DNA of 64,000 nt from Flavobacterium succinicans LMG 10402 (GCF_000611675.1 NZ_JATV01000005.1:62001-126000); one strand, 5' to 3'. Positions 1-9,560 are shown, counted from the first letter of the stretch. Translations and numbers: made by a program. The notes: generated by a model not told the origin, from the sequence alone.

Positions 1-714
1 TTTCTCTTGTTATATTTATTCGGCAATAGCTTTTCTTTTAATTCCAATAGTGTAAAAGAGAGTAATTTTCTTCTTAATAAAAACAAAAAAACTAGTAGCT
101 ATAGATCTGACTCCCACACAATGATTGCATCGATCTATCAAAATTTAAATGCCAACCAATTTGAATTACCTAATTATGATAGTTTTGCAGAAGGACTAAA
201 AGGCTACTACACTTTAAAAGAAAAAGGATTAATCAAAAAAGAAATCCTTACTCTAATTGATTTTAGTCTTTCAGCGAACACCAAACGTCTTTGGGTAATT
301 GATTTGGCTACCAATACCATTTTACACCATTCACTTGTTGCGCATGGCAAGAATACTGGCGATGAATTTGCAACAAAATTCTCCAATCAAAATTCATCTT
401 TCCAAAGCAGCCTAGGTTTTTATAGTACTGGCGAAATCTACCAAGGAAAACATGGCGCTTCATTAAAACTTGATGGTTTAGAAGAAGGACTCAATAGCAA
501 TGCTAGATCTAGAGCGATTGTCATTCACGGCGCTGACTATGTTTCAGATAAATTCATCAAACAAAACAAACGATTGGGAAGAAGTTTAGGATGTCCTGCT
601 TTACCAAAGGAACTCAATATGCCTATCATTACCACTATTAAAGACAAATCACTTCTCTTTATCTATCATCCGTCAAGAAAAAAAGAAGAAAACAATCAAG
701 CCTTAACGTCGTAA
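1..714 (+). CDS. Murein L,D-transpeptidase catalytic domain protein (YkuD_2 type), 5' end cut by window edge
   Basis: The frame is open to the first base, so the true start and a probable signal peptide lie upstream of the window. The C-terminal half carries the features of the L,D-transpeptidase family that acts on peptidoglycan stem peptides: an IVIHGADY segment with the conserved His, followed by GRSLGCPALP holding the catalytic Cys. Family members crosslink or trim murein in the periplasm. The gene converges on the next transpeptidase gene and the two coding ends overlap by 12 bases. The family is clear; the substrate is inferred. Confidence 0.85.
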   Translation, partial: FLLLYLFGNSFSFNSNSVKESNFLLNKNKKTSSYRSDSHTMIASIYQNLNANQFELPNYDSFAEGLKGYYTLKEKGLIKKEILTLIDFSLSANTKRLWVIDLATNTILHHSLVAHGKNTGDEFATKFSNQNSSFQSSLGFYSTGEIYQGKHGASLKLDGLEEGLNSNARSRAIVIHGADYVSDKFIKQNKRLGRSLGCPALPKELNMPIITTIKDKSLLFIYHPSRKKEENNQALTS

Positions 715-2295
715 ACTATCATACAACGCTAAATCATAGTCATAAATATCTTTTCTAAAAAAAAGCCGCCCTTTTTGGCTCCAAGCCGTCCAATACCAAA
801 CATGAAGGTTGTATTTTTTTTCAATTTTGATATAGTGTGTTTTTCTAGTTGCTACTACTGAATCCATTTTTTCTTTGGGCCATTGTTCTGAATGATTTAA
901 AAAATATTCAGCCAATTCCAGCGGTTTCTCCACTCTTATACATCCCGAACTCAGCGAACGATTGCTCAAACCAAACAAATTGCGATGATTGGTATCGTGC
1001 AAATAAATACTGTGACGATTTGGAAAAAGTATTTTCATTTCCCCCAAAGTGTTATCGGGTCCTGGACCTTGCACATAGCGATAAGCATGCGGTTTTGTAG
1101 CATTCCAAGCATGGGGAGCAACCACTTCATTAGTACTACTATATATGGTGATATTTTTATTCAATAAATAATTCCTATTCTTTAACATAGCCGGCACAAT
1201 GTCTTCCACTAAAATAGTTGGAGGTATCGTCCAAGTCGGATTCAATACAATTGTTCTTAAATACGAATCTAAAATTGGTGTCTTCCTTTTTGAAGTCCCA
1301 ACTACAATTTTATGCACCAAAGTGGTATCTTGATTTTCAACCACCCACAATTTATAATCAGGAATATTTATAAAAACAGCATCTTCGTTCTGTAAAGCTT
1401 CAAACCATCTCCATCTTTCCAAATTAGCAATAATCTGTTTTTCTCTAATCGCTTTTGAAACATTCAATGCTTCAATAGTACCTTGTCCAATTACACCATC
1501 TTGCACTAAACCATGACGTTCCTGAAAACGTTTAATTGCCGCTAACGTCTGTCCATCGTATTTTGAAGTCAACGAATCCCTTGTTTTCAAATCTCCCCAA
1601 TACCTGAGAATTTTTTTAATGGTTTTCATTTCAACCACATTATCATTAACTTGAATATTTTTAGAATATACTATTGGTGCAAATTCTTGATCATCATATT
1701 GACGAATAATTTTCAACGCTTCGAGTAACTGATGATAGACTTCAGTAGTAGGCCTGCACTTTTCGACTAAATCTTTGAAAGATTTTTTTTGAAAAGCCTC
1801 AGACAACAACAGATTGACATTAAAAGGAGTTTTCTTTAAATCCCAAGTATCATAGACAATTTTAGGATCAAGTTTACCGTTTTTTAATTGCGATAACAAC
1901 TGTTGAATATTTGAGGTAATCAAAATATCATATTCAATTAATTCCTTTTCGGTCAAATCAGCATGTCTTTTTTCATATAATTCTAAAGTACTCCATTGAT
2001 AATCATTTGGTACCAATCCATCAATATTTGATGTTTTAATCATCGAAAGAACTGTTTCACGTAAACTATCCGATTGCCAAACTGTAGAAAACCCCGCAGC
2101 ACTGTAAAACTGAATTAAGGATTGATTTTTGGTAGCCATGACCAAAGAGCTATCGAACGGTATAGCATTGTTCTCAACTTTCAAGTCAGGTATAGGCGCT
2201 AAACTTGAGGTAACCACCGGAGTCGATTGCTCTTCAAAATAGTGCTTACAGCTAGTACAACATAAAAAAAATAGGATCAAGTAAAATGGTTTCAT
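703..2295 (-). CDS. L,D-transpeptidase, YcbB/LdtD-like lipoprotein
   Basis: This is a large L,D-transpeptidase of about 530 residues. I place the start at the ATG ending at 2295 because it begins directly with a lipoprotein signal (MKPFYLILFF, then a CCTSC lipobox); an in-frame upstream ATG at 2316 would put seven extra residues before it. A peptidoglycan-binding module sits near residues 235-285 (AAIKRFQERHGL, DGVIGQGTIEALN). The YkuD catalytic domain follows, with SSGCIRV placing the catalytic Cys near residue 452. Such enzymes make 3-3 crosslinks in murein. The 3' end overlaps the convergent transpeptidase gene. Confidence 0.88.
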   Translation of the reverse strand: MKPFYLILFFLCCTSCKHYFEEQSTPVVTSSLAPIPDLKVENNAIPFDSSLVMATKNQSLIQFYSAAGFSTVWQSDSLRETVLSMIKTSNIDGLVPNDYQWSTLELYEKRHADLTEKELIEYDILITSNIQQLLSQLKNGKLDPKIVYDTWDLKKTPFNVNLLLSEAFQKKSFKDLVEKCRPTTEVYHQLLEALKIIRQYDDQEFAPIVYSKNIQVNDNVVEMKTIKKILRYWGDLKTRDSLTSKYDGQTLAAIKRFQERHGLVQDGVIGQGTIEALNVSKAIREKQIIANLERWRWFEALQNEDAVFINIPDYKLWVVENQDTTLVHKIVVGTSKRKTPILDSYLRTIVLNPTWTIPPTILVEDIVPAMLKNRNYLLNKNITIYSSTNEVVAPHAWNATKPHAYRYVQGPGPDNTLGEMKILFPNRHSIYLHDTNHRNLFGLSNRSLSSGCIRVEKPLELAEYFLNHSEQWPKEKMDSVVATRKTHYIKIEKKYNLHVWYWTAWSQKGRLFFRKDIYDYDLALYDSLRR

Positions 2296-2462
2296 GTTGA
2301 TTAGGGTATAAATCAATCAGCTATAGCATGAATAACAACAGCTATTTCCGATATCTGACAAATAAAAGACTTTTAATTCAAAAGAAATACAAAATATAAC
2401 TTTTTAGTTTTAAAACAATTACAAAATTAACGGAATTTTATATCATTTTTTTGGTTTGAAAA

Positions 2463-2495
2463 TTTGCAATTAAACGAAATGTTTCCCTATATTTG
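2463..2495 (+). promoter_or_regulatory. Promoter of the tRNA-Gly cluster
   Basis: TTTG at 2463-2466, a 21-base spacer, then TATATTTG at 2488-2495 match the Bacteroidota primary sigma promoter (TTTG, about 19-21 bases, TAnnTTTG). The first tRNA begins 13 bases after the -7 element, which is the right distance for a short leader. Confidence 0.6.
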
Positions 2496-2507
2496 CACCT
2501 CAATAAT

Positions 2508-2580
<73 letters not shown>

Positions 2581-2643
2581 CTAAGCTAGAATTTTTCTAG
2601 TCGTTCTTAGAGTTTTTATTCAATTAACAACTCATTATTTAAT

Positions 2644-2716
<73 letters not shown>

Positions 2717-2778
2717 CTAAGCTAGAATTTTCTAGTCGTTTTTAGAGTTTTAATTCAATTAACAACTCATTATTTAAT

Positions 2779-2851
<73 letters not shown>

Positions 2852-2853
2852 CT

Positions 2854-2887
2854 AAAAAGCCGAAACAAAATTTGTTTCGGCTTTTTT
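2854..2887. terminator. Bidirectional terminator between tRNA cluster and pepE
   Basis: A near-perfect inverted repeat (AAAGCCGAAACAAA/TTTGTTTCGGCTTT) is flanked by A and T runs. It can end transcription of the tRNA cluster on the plus strand and of the convergent peptidase gene on the minus strand. Confidence 0.8.
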
Positions 2888-2894
2888 ATTTCTC

Positions 2895-3602
2895 TTAATT
2901 CAACTGACTTAAATCAGCTCCTGCACTCATTTCTACGGGCTCTTGATGTTGCAAAAACAAACGCGCACTCAAATTGCCTTTTAAAACCACCGAATCTCCT
3001 TTTACTTCTAGCCAACTTCCTTCTCGCAATCCCAATACAGGAACTGCATTAAAAGCATGAAATTCTTTAATCCGAGTTTCACGAGTTTCTCCCATGTGGG
3101 TAGAATCAGGCATTGGATCTAAATAATGTGGATTTAAATTAAAAGGAATCAATCCCAAAGTTTGAAAACTTGGAGGATATACAATTGGCATATCATTGGT
3201 GGTTTGCATACTCAATCCGCAAATATTACTTCCAGCACTAGTGCCCAGATAAGGCGTACCATTCTTAACAGTATCAGACAAGAGTTGCATTAACTCATAT
3301 TGATACAGTTGTGACACCAATAAAAAAGTATTACCTCCGCCAGTAAAAATTCCTTTCGCCTGCTGAACGGCTTGCTTTTTGTCTTCAAATTCATGAATTC
3401 CTTGTACTTGAAGCTGAATTCTAGCAAAAGCCCCTCGTACTTTTGCCGTGTATTCGTCATGCGAAATACCTCCAGGACGCGCAAAAGGAATAAACAAAAT
3501 AGTTTGACAACCTTCAAAATGATGTTGTAATTCTGATAATAAATAATCCAAATACTCTCCCTCGTGTAGCGTTGAAGTACTAGCTATGATAACTTTTTTC
3601 AT
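2895..3602 (-). CDS. pepE: Peptidase E, alpha-aspartyl dipeptidase
   Basis: The 235-residue protein is the usual size for family S51 peptidase E, a cytoplasmic serine peptidase that splits Asp-X dipeptides. The nucleophile motif GTSAGSN places the catalytic Ser at residue 122, close to the position in the E. coli enzyme. FTGGGNTFLL and NPHYLDP are further family signatures. It lacks a signal peptide. It stands alone, converging on the tRNA-Gly cluster. Confidence 0.9.
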   Translation of the reverse strand: MKKVIIASTSTLHEGEYLDYLLSELQHHFEGCQTILFIPFARPGGISHDEYTAKVRGAFARIQLQVQGIHEFEDKKQAVQQAKGIFTGGGNTFLLVSQLYQYELMQLLSDTVKNGTPYLGTSAGSNICGLSMQTTNDMPIVYPPSFQTLGLIPFNLNPHYLDPMPDSTHMGETRETRIKEFHAFNAVPVLGLREGSWLEVKGDSVVLKGNLSARLFLQHQEPVEMSAGADLSQLN

Positions 3603-3773
3603 TATAATAAATTTAAAGAGCTAAGATATTAAAATGAGCGCTATTTATTGTTGAAAAAACAGAATATCAAAAGACCAATTCTTCTTGTAAATTAACATAT
3701 TTTTACCAATCTATTAGTGTTTTATTAGCAAGGACTTACAATACTTTTACTTCAAATCATCATCGGTACAAAA

Positions 3774-4535
3774 ATGAGAATTTGGTTAGCTCTTTTTTTT
3801 CAAATATCAACTATAATACACTTGAAGGCTCAACCAAAAAACGAAGTAGTCCTTTCTGGTCGTATTATTAGCTCAAACACCAACACCGAAGATGTAGTTG
3901 TACGCAATGAAAATTCAAACACAACTACGAAAACAAATCAAAACGGATCTTTTCGTATCGCATGTAAAATGGGTGATGTTTTGAATTTTAGCGCTACTCA
4001 CTTAGAAACCAAAAGAAAAAAAATAACCCTAAAAGAATATGAATCACAAACCGTTTTTGTAGAAATGACATCAAAAATCATTGCTTTAGACGAAGTAATC
4101 ATTTCAACAAACCAAGCAATTACCGCCGAAAAACTACATATTATTCCTGAAAATCAAAAAAAATATACCCCAGCGGAAAGAAGATTAAAAACTGCGGGGG
4201 ATTTTAAACCCATACATTTGTTAGCAATTCTAGGTGGAGGAATGCCATTGGATCCTGTAATCAATAAGATCAGTGGCCGAACCAAAAAATTAAAAAAGGA
4301 GCTTGAAATAGAAAAAAAGGAAAAAATTCTAGAACGCTTAAAAATACTTTATCCCAATGATTACATCCAAAAAAAACTAAGCATTCCAAGCAAGTACATC
4401 GATGCTTTTAGATATTTTTGTATTGAAGACAGTACGTTTGTCTCTCATTTCACTGATGGAAATCAAAAATTAACAGCATTAACACTATCAGAATTGGCCA
4501 TTACCTTTAACAAAAACATACTGAGTGAAGAATAA
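3774..4535 (+). CDS. Secreted carboxypeptidase-regulatory-like domain protein, paralog 1
   Basis: The 253-residue protein starts with a signal peptide ending near KAQPKN. Residues about 28-105 resemble a CarboxypepD_reg-like beta-sandwich (VVLSGRIISS, QNGSFRI, GDVLNFSATHL). A separate C-terminal module, shared with the next two genes, follows: YTPAERRLKTA near 136, SGRTKKLKKELE near 175 and YIDAFRYFCIEDS near 208. It is the first of four paralogous genes whose ends overlap. The function is unknown; the regulatory-like domain is common at the front of Bacteroidota outer-membrane proteins, but no barrel follows here. Confidence 0.72.
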   Translation: MRIWLALFFQISTIIHLKAQPKNEVVLSGRIISSNTNTEDVVVRNENSNTTTKTNQNGSFRIACKMGDVLNFSATHLETKRKKITLKEYESQTVFVEMTSKIIALDEVIISTNQAITAEKLHIIPENQKKYTPAERRLKTAGDFKPIHLLAILGGGMPLDPVINKISGRTKKLKKELEIEKKEKILERLKILYPNDYIQKKLSIPSKYIDAFRYFCIEDSTFVSHFTDGNQKLTALTLSELAITFNKNILSEE

Positions 4536-5250
4536 TTTCATACTCTTACTATTGCTTTTTTTCGCTATCCCACAACTTTTCGGTCAAATAAGTACAGAAA
4601 GAGTCGTTCAGGGACGAATTATGGTAGCATCCAATTTTATAGATGGGATAAATATCAAAAACGAAACCACCGGAGCCTCTACGTCAAGCCGAATTCAAGG
4701 TTTTTTTAGGATTCCGGCTAACGAAGGAGATGTCTTACTTTTTACTGCGGTTAATTTGGAAACCCTTACCAAAATTGTAACCAAATTAGATTTAATCCAA
4801 AAAGATTTAAAAATTGAAATGAATCTAAAAAGTATTGTTTTAAAAAACATCATTATTGGTGGAGACAATGATATTTCCCCTCAAAAACTTGGAATTCCAA
4901 TGGCTACCAAACATTTCACCCCAGCCGAAAGAAAATTGCAAACCGCAACCAAAGGCAGTTTAGATGGGATTTTAAATGGTCTTTCTGGAAGAACCGAAAT
5001 GCTCAAAAAAGAAGTAGTCATTGAAAGAAAACAAACATATTTAGAAAAATTAGAGTACTTATTTGAAGAAGAGTATTACACAAATAAGCTCAATATCCCG
5101 AAAGAATACATCAAAGGATTCCAATACTATTGCATTGAAGACATGGGATTTACCAACTCATTAAAAGCAAAAAACAAAACCATGAGCGAATTTTTGATCA
5201 TTAAACTCGCTGAACAGTATATTCAAATCATTACTGATGAAAAAAACTAA
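4525..5250 (+). CDS. Secreted carboxypeptidase-regulatory-like domain protein, paralog 2
   Basis: It starts with GTG inside the last codons of paralog 1 (11-base overlap). This start gives an immediate signal peptide (MKNNFILLLL, cleavage after LFGQ), and no ATG is available before the signal peptide. The domain order is the same as in paralog 1: a beta-sandwich domain with VVQGRIMVAS and GFFRIPANEGDVLLF, then the shared C-terminal module (FTPAERKLQTAT, SGRTEMLKKEVVIERKQ, YIKGFQYYCIEDM). The overlap suggests coupled translation. The function is unknown. Confidence 0.72.
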   Translation: MKNNFILLLLLFFAIPQLFGQISTERVVQGRIMVASNFIDGINIKNETTGASTSSRIQGFFRIPANEGDVLLFTAVNLETLTKIVTKLDLIQKDLKIEMNLKSIVLKNIIIGGDNDISPQKLGIPMATKHFTPAERKLQTATKGSLDGILNGLSGRTEMLKKEVVIERKQTYLEKLEYLFEEEYYTNKLNIPKEYIKGFQYYCIEDMGFTNSLKAKNKTMSEFLIIKLAEQYIQIITDEKN

Positions 5251-5968
5251 AGCCAAAACACTATTCCTGTTCTTGAGCACACAGTTACTTCTGGGACAAG
5301 TACAAGAAGAGGGTAAAATGATCAAAGGAAAAATCATCACCAACTCTGGTATTTTTACTGAAATTGAAGTAGTGAACCTCGCTTCGGAAAAAAGCACAAA
5401 AGTAGATACCAACGGTGAATTTGAAATAAAGGTAAACATCGCAGATGTTTTGATATTTGCTTCTAAAAACTTTCAAGCCTATAAAAAGATCATCCATAAA
5501 GAGGATCTTTTAAATGATTATGTTACTATTAAAATGACTCCAAAAGCCATTGAATTAGATGAAGTAGTGATCAATCAATATGCTAATATTAATAGCCGAG
5601 CATTGGGCATAATCCCAAAAAACCAGCGAACTTATACTGTTGCTGAAAGAAGATTAGCCTCAGGATCTGGTGGCATAAGCGGTATAATCAATACCCTTTC
5701 TGGCCGAAAAGACATGCTCAAAAAAAACCTTGAAGTAGAAAAGAAAGAAACCAATCTAGAAAAAATAAAACGATGGTTTACGACTGAGGACTATCAAAAA
5801 ACGTTTCATATTACCGATGATAAAATCAATGCCTTTCAATATTATTGTATCGAAAACAGTGCATTGGCAAAGCTTATAGAAAGCAATAACAAAGCACAAA
5901 TTCTACTAGCAATGTTACAATTAGCCGTCACTTTTAACGAACTACAAACCAATGATCACCAAAACTAA
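5237..5968 (+). CDS. Secreted carboxypeptidase-regulatory-like domain protein, paralog 3
   Basis: The ATG lies 14 bases before the end of paralog 2. The signal peptide (KTLFLFLSTQLLLGQ) is followed by a domain with MIKGKIITNS and GEFEIKVNIADVLIF, then the shared C-terminal module (YTVAERRLASGS, SGRKDMLKKNLEVEKK, KINAFQYYCIENS). The conserved Cys in the YCIE motif is present in all three full paralogs. The function is unknown. Confidence 0.72.
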   Translation: MKKTKAKTLFLFLSTQLLLGQVQEEGKMIKGKIITNSGIFTEIEVVNLASEKSTKVDTNGEFEIKVNIADVLIFASKNFQAYKKIIHKEDLLNDYVTIKMTPKAIELDEVVINQYANINSRALGIIPKNQRTYTVAERRLASGSGGISGIINTLSGRKDMLKKNLEVEKKETNLEKIKRWFTTEDYQKTFHITDDKINAFQYYCIENSALAKLIESNNKAQILLAMLQLAVTFNELQTNDHQN

Positions 5969-6701
5969 AATCTTATATCTTTTTTTATTATTTGTGTCTC
6001 TTGCGTATTCCCAAGAACGAACAAGACTTCACGGAAAAGTTTCTACACAGTTTGGAGTAGTAGCCAATGGAACCGTTTTAAACTTGAACTCCAAAACAAG
6101 GCAACCTATTTCAGAGGTCGGATATTTCGAAATTTTAGCCAAACCAAAAGACACTTTACTTTTTACCGGTTTAGCCTGTTTGCCCAAAACAATAGTACTG
6201 AATACATCCAATTTCAATCCTGCCGTTTTAGAAGTAACGCTAGAAATGTTTGACAATGAACTCAAAGAAGTCATCATTCTCAATCAAAAGGAAATTCGCC
6301 CAACTAGTGCTAATTCTCAAAAATACGTTGACAAAAAGTACTTTGCCGATAAGCAATCGTCGCCAACAAACCCATTAATGCCTTCGTCCCCCATTCCAAA
6401 CGGAACCGATTTAGTACGCTTGTTCAAAGAGTTCAAAAAAATTATTAAAAAGAAAGAACCTGTTTTAGAAGAAAAACAAAGAACGATAAATTTCTACAAG
6501 GAAGTAACTCGAAAAACGCCAACTTCTTTCTTTGTTAATACGTTAAAAATAAAAGAAAGTGAAATCTTGCTCTTTCTCTCTTTTTGCGAAAAAGATAAAA
6601 AAGCAACACAAGTCATTACTGAATATGATGATTTTTTTCTCTATGATTTTCTAATAAGTAAGAATATAGAATTTAAAAGTTTCAGTACTTTTGAGCAATG
6701 A
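5952..6701 (+). CDS. Secreted carboxypeptidase-regulatory-like protein, divergent paralog 4
   Basis: The ATG lies 17 bases inside the end of paralog 3. A signal peptide (LYLFLLFVSLAYSQ) and a regulatory-like domain (RLHGKVSTQFG, GYFEILAKPKDTLLFTG) match the first three genes. The C-terminal half has diverged: the AERRL box is absent, YVDKKYFADKQ is found instead, and the final helix keeps only a loose trace of the FxYFC box as LLFLSFCEKD. The stop codon overlaps the start of the DUF6702 gene by 4 bases. The function is unknown. Confidence 0.68.
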   Translation: MITKTKILYLFLLFVSLAYSQERTRLHGKVSTQFGVVANGTVLNLNSKTRQPISEVGYFEILAKPKDTLLFTGLACLPKTIVLNTSNFNPAVLEVTLEMFDNELKEVIILNQKEIRPTSANSQKYVDKKYFADKQSSPTNPLMPSSPIPNGTDLVRLFKEFKKIIKKKEPVLEEKQRTINFYKEVTRKTPTSFFVNTLKIKESEILLFLSFCEKDKKATQVITEYDDFFLYDFLISKNIEFKSFSTFEQ

Positions 6702-7204
6702 AAAAAACAGTTTTAACCTTTGCCTTACTATTTCTAGCGCTAAGTCTATCTTCATTTGAACTTCATAAATTTTATGTTGCCATTTTTCAGGTGCAATTTG
6801 TTCCTGAGAAAAAAAGAGTGCAAATCACTTCTCGCATCTTTCTAGATGACATCAACCAAACTTTAGAAAAAAAATATCACAAAGCAACTCAAATTGGATT
6901 CGGCCCCGAAAAACCAGAAGAAATTGTTTTACTAAAAAAGTATTTTACTGACAACTTAGTAATAAAAATAAACGGGCAGTTGCACCATTTGAATTACCTA
7001 TCGAGTGATGTTGAAGAAGATGTATTGGTCAGCTATTGGAGCATCACCAACATCTCAAAGGTCAAAAGTTTCAACATTCAAAATACAATTTTAATGGATG
7101 GGAATGCTGACCAACAAAATATCATGCATTTTACCGCAAACAACACCAAAAAAAGCTTGAATTTTACGGACTCATCCAAAACACAAATGTTAAACTATAA
7201 CTAA
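6698..7204 (+). CDS. DUF6702-like secreted protein
   Basis: This 168-residue protein has an N-terminal signal peptide (LTFALLFLALSLSSF) followed by a single beta-rich domain starting HKFYVAIFQV. It resembles proteins I know as DUF6702, which in Flavobacterium commonly sit in front of an M1 metallopeptidase, as here. The start codon overlaps the previous stop in an ATGA junction, so it is probably co-translated with the paralog array. No enzyme motif is visible and the role is unknown. Confidence 0.65.
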   Translation: MKKTVLTFALLFLALSLSSFELHKFYVAIFQVQFVPEKKRVQITSRIFLDDINQTLEKKYHKATQIGFGPEKPEEIVLLKKYFTDNLVIKINGQLHHLNYLSSDVEEDVLVSYWSITNISKVKSFNIQNTILMDGNADQQNIMHFTANNTKKSLNFTDSSKTQMLNYN

Positions 7205-7262
7205 TTGTAGTGCCGTTTCGTTAAAATAATTATTTTCACCAGCTTAAAACGCCAAACTATAT

Positions 7263-9506
7263 ATGAAAAAAACCATCTTTCTTTTATTACTACCCGCAAT
7301 ACTTATTGCCCAAGAAAAAACCACCACCACAACCCAAAAACAACAAGGCGCATACGACACCAATAAATTTAGTCAAATGTACGATTTGTTAGCTACGCCA
7401 AATATGTTTCGTACAGCCTCTGGTGCACCTGGTCCGGCCTACTACCAACAACAAGCCGATTATAAAATTGATCTTGAATTAGATGACAAAAACGCAAAAG
7501 TAAGCGGAGCTGAAACCATTACGTATCACAATAACTCTCCCGATAAACTCGAGTATTTATGGTTACAATTGGATCAAAACCAAGCAGCCAAAAATTCGCA
7601 AACACCCTTAGCTGAAAACGAAAGAATTGAACAAGTACTAACACCCAATAAATTCACCAACGAATATTTAAAACAGGGGCTAGATCGTGGATTCAAAATA
7701 GAATACGTAAAAGATGCTAAAGGCAACCCCATGAAATACACCGTAAATCAAACCATGATGCGTATTGATTTACCTATTGCCATGAAACCTGGTGAAAAAA
7801 TATCATTTTCAATAAAGTGGTGGTATAATATCAATAATTACCAACAAGATGGATTTCGATCAGGTTATGAATTTTTTGAAAAAGATGGCAATCGTCTATA
7901 TGTAATTGCCCAATTTTATCCAAGAATGGCCGTGTACAATGATGTAGAAGGATGGCAAAATCAACAATTTTGGGGTACAGGAGAATTTGCGCTCCCTTTT
8001 GGAAATTTTGATGTAAATATCACTGTGCCTGCAGACCACGTTATGGAAGCCACAGGAGAATTACAAAATCCAGCCGAAGTTTTCTCCCCTGCCCAATTCA
8101 AACGATATGAACTAGCAAAAAAGAGTTTTGATAATCCCGTTATAATTGTTACTCAGGCAGAAGCAGAAGCAGCTGAAAAAGGCTTTGCAACACAAAAGAA
8201 AACCTGGAAATTTAGTGCTAAAAACGTACGTGATTTTGGAATAGCAACCTCTAGAAAATTCATATTTGATGCAATGGCTGTCCAGTTAGGTGGTAAAGTC
8301 GTTATGGCTACTTCTGTCTATCCAAAAGAAGCCAACCCGCTTTGGGAAGAAACCTCTACAAGAACTGTTGCGCATACCCTAAAGAGCTATTCCGCTCACA
8401 CTTTTGATTATCCTTATCCAAAAGCAGTTTCCGTTTCGGCAGAAGACCAAGGTATGGAATACCCTATGATTTGTTGGAATTTTGGGCGTCCCGATGCTAA
8501 CGGTGTCATCAATCCGCAGATTAAAAACGGAATGATTGGAGTAATTATTCATGAAGTAGGGCATAACTTCTTTCCAATGATTGTGAACTCAGATGAACGC
8601 CAATGGTCTTGGATGGATGAAGGTTTGAATACCTTTATGCAATACATGGCCGAACAAGAAATGGGTACTAACTTCCCATCAAGACGTGGACCTGCCAAAA
8701 ACATTGTTCCTTACATGAGTGGTGATCAAAAAATGCTAGAGCCTATCATGAGCAACTCTGAAAGCATAATCAATTTCGGAAATAACGCTTACGGTAAGCC
8801 CGCTACAGCCCTCAATATTTTGAGAGAGACCGTAATGGGTCGTGAATTATTTGACCATGCTTTTAAAACCTATGCCAATCGTTGGAAATTCAAACATCCA
8901 ACACCTGAGGACTTTTTCAGAACAATGGAAGACGCCTCTGCCTTTGACCTTGACTGGTTCTGGAGAGGTTGGTTTTACTCAACCGATGTTGTAGATATTG
9001 GCATTACAGAAGTAAAACAATATTACGTAACCGACACACCAACTACCGAATTAAAAAATTCCAAACTAAGAAAAGGGCGTTTCGGAGAAGAAAAAGGACC
9101 TTTTGTTTATTTAGTAAATGGAACAAATCAAGAATTAAAAGAAGCTGACAAGAAAGCGTTGAAAATCGACGAATTCAAATTGCTTTCGGATTATGTGAAT
9201 GAAAAACTAACAGCCGAGGAAAAAGCATCATTAAATGCACCAAAATATTTTTATGAAGTGGCATTCAATAAACCCGGAGGCTTAATCATGCCAATTTTAG
9301 TGGAAATCACTTATGAAGATGGCACGACAGAAAATTTCAAATATCCAGCACAAATTTGGAGAAAAAACAACGATACAGCCAAGAAAGTATATGCTACTAC
9401 CAAAGCAATCAAAAAAATTGAAATCGATCCAAAATTAGAAACTGCCGATATTGATGTCACTAACAATAGCTGGCCAAAAGCAGAAGTAAAATCAAAATTT
9501 GATTAA
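7263..9506 (+). CDS. Secreted M1 family zinc metallopeptidase
   Basis: The 747-residue protein has a signal peptide ending near LLPAILIAQ. The gluzincin motif HEVGH lies at residues 430-434, and the third zinc ligand Glu is at 453 in WMDEGLN, the exact HEXXH-18-E spacing of family M1 aminopeptidases. QGMEYPMICW upstream matches the substrate-binding GxMEN-type region, though in altered form. It most likely removes N-terminal residues from peptides outside the cytoplasmic membrane. It is probably the last gene of the unit that begins with the four paralogs and DUF6702, because a strong terminator follows. Confidence 0.88.
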   Translation: MKKTIFLLLLPAILIAQEKTTTTTQKQQGAYDTNKFSQMYDLLATPNMFRTASGAPGPAYYQQQADYKIDLELDDKNAKVSGAETITYHNNSPDKLEYLWLQLDQNQAAKNSQTPLAENERIEQVLTPNKFTNEYLKQGLDRGFKIEYVKDAKGNPMKYTVNQTMMRIDLPIAMKPGEKISFSIKWWYNINNYQQDGFRSGYEFFEKDGNRLYVIAQFYPRMAVYNDVEGWQNQQFWGTGEFALPFGNFDVNITVPADHVMEATGELQNPAEVFSPAQFKRYELAKKSFDNPVIIVTQAEAEAAEKGFATQKKTWKFSAKNVRDFGIATSRKFIFDAMAVQLGGKVVMATSVYPKEANPLWEETSTRTVAHTLKSYSAHTFDYPYPKAVSVSAEDQGMEYPMICWNFGRPDANGVINPQIKNGMIGVIIHEVGHNFFPMIVNSDERQWSWMDEGLNTFMQYMAEQEMGTNFPSRRGPAKNIVPYMSGDQKMLEPIMSNSESIINFGNNAYGKPATALNILRETVMGRELFDHAFKTYANRWKFKHPTPEDFFRTMEDASAFDLDWFWRGWFYSTDVVDIGITEVKQYYVTDTPTTELKNSKLRKGRFGEEKGPFVYLVNGTNQELKEADKKALKIDEFKLLSDYVNEKLTAEEKASLNAPKYFYEVAFNKPGGLIMPILVEITYEDGTTENFKYPAQIWRKNNDTAKKVYATTKAIKKIEIDPKLETADIDVTNNSWPKAEVKSKFD

Positions 9507-9526
9507 TCAATTAAAGAACAATACGA

Positions 9527-9560
9527 AATAAGCCTGACGAACTCAGGCTTATTTTTTTTT
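9527..9560 (+). terminator. Terminator after M1 peptidase
   Basis: An 11-bp perfect stem AATAAGCCTGA/TCAGGCTTATT with a 5-base loop is followed by a T run. Confidence 0.85.

Noticed and set aside
4501..5980. Possible frameshifts breaking one long gene into the overlapping paralogs
   Set aside because: Each frame begins with its own signal peptide and ends with the same conserved module, so these are separate genes and not fragments.
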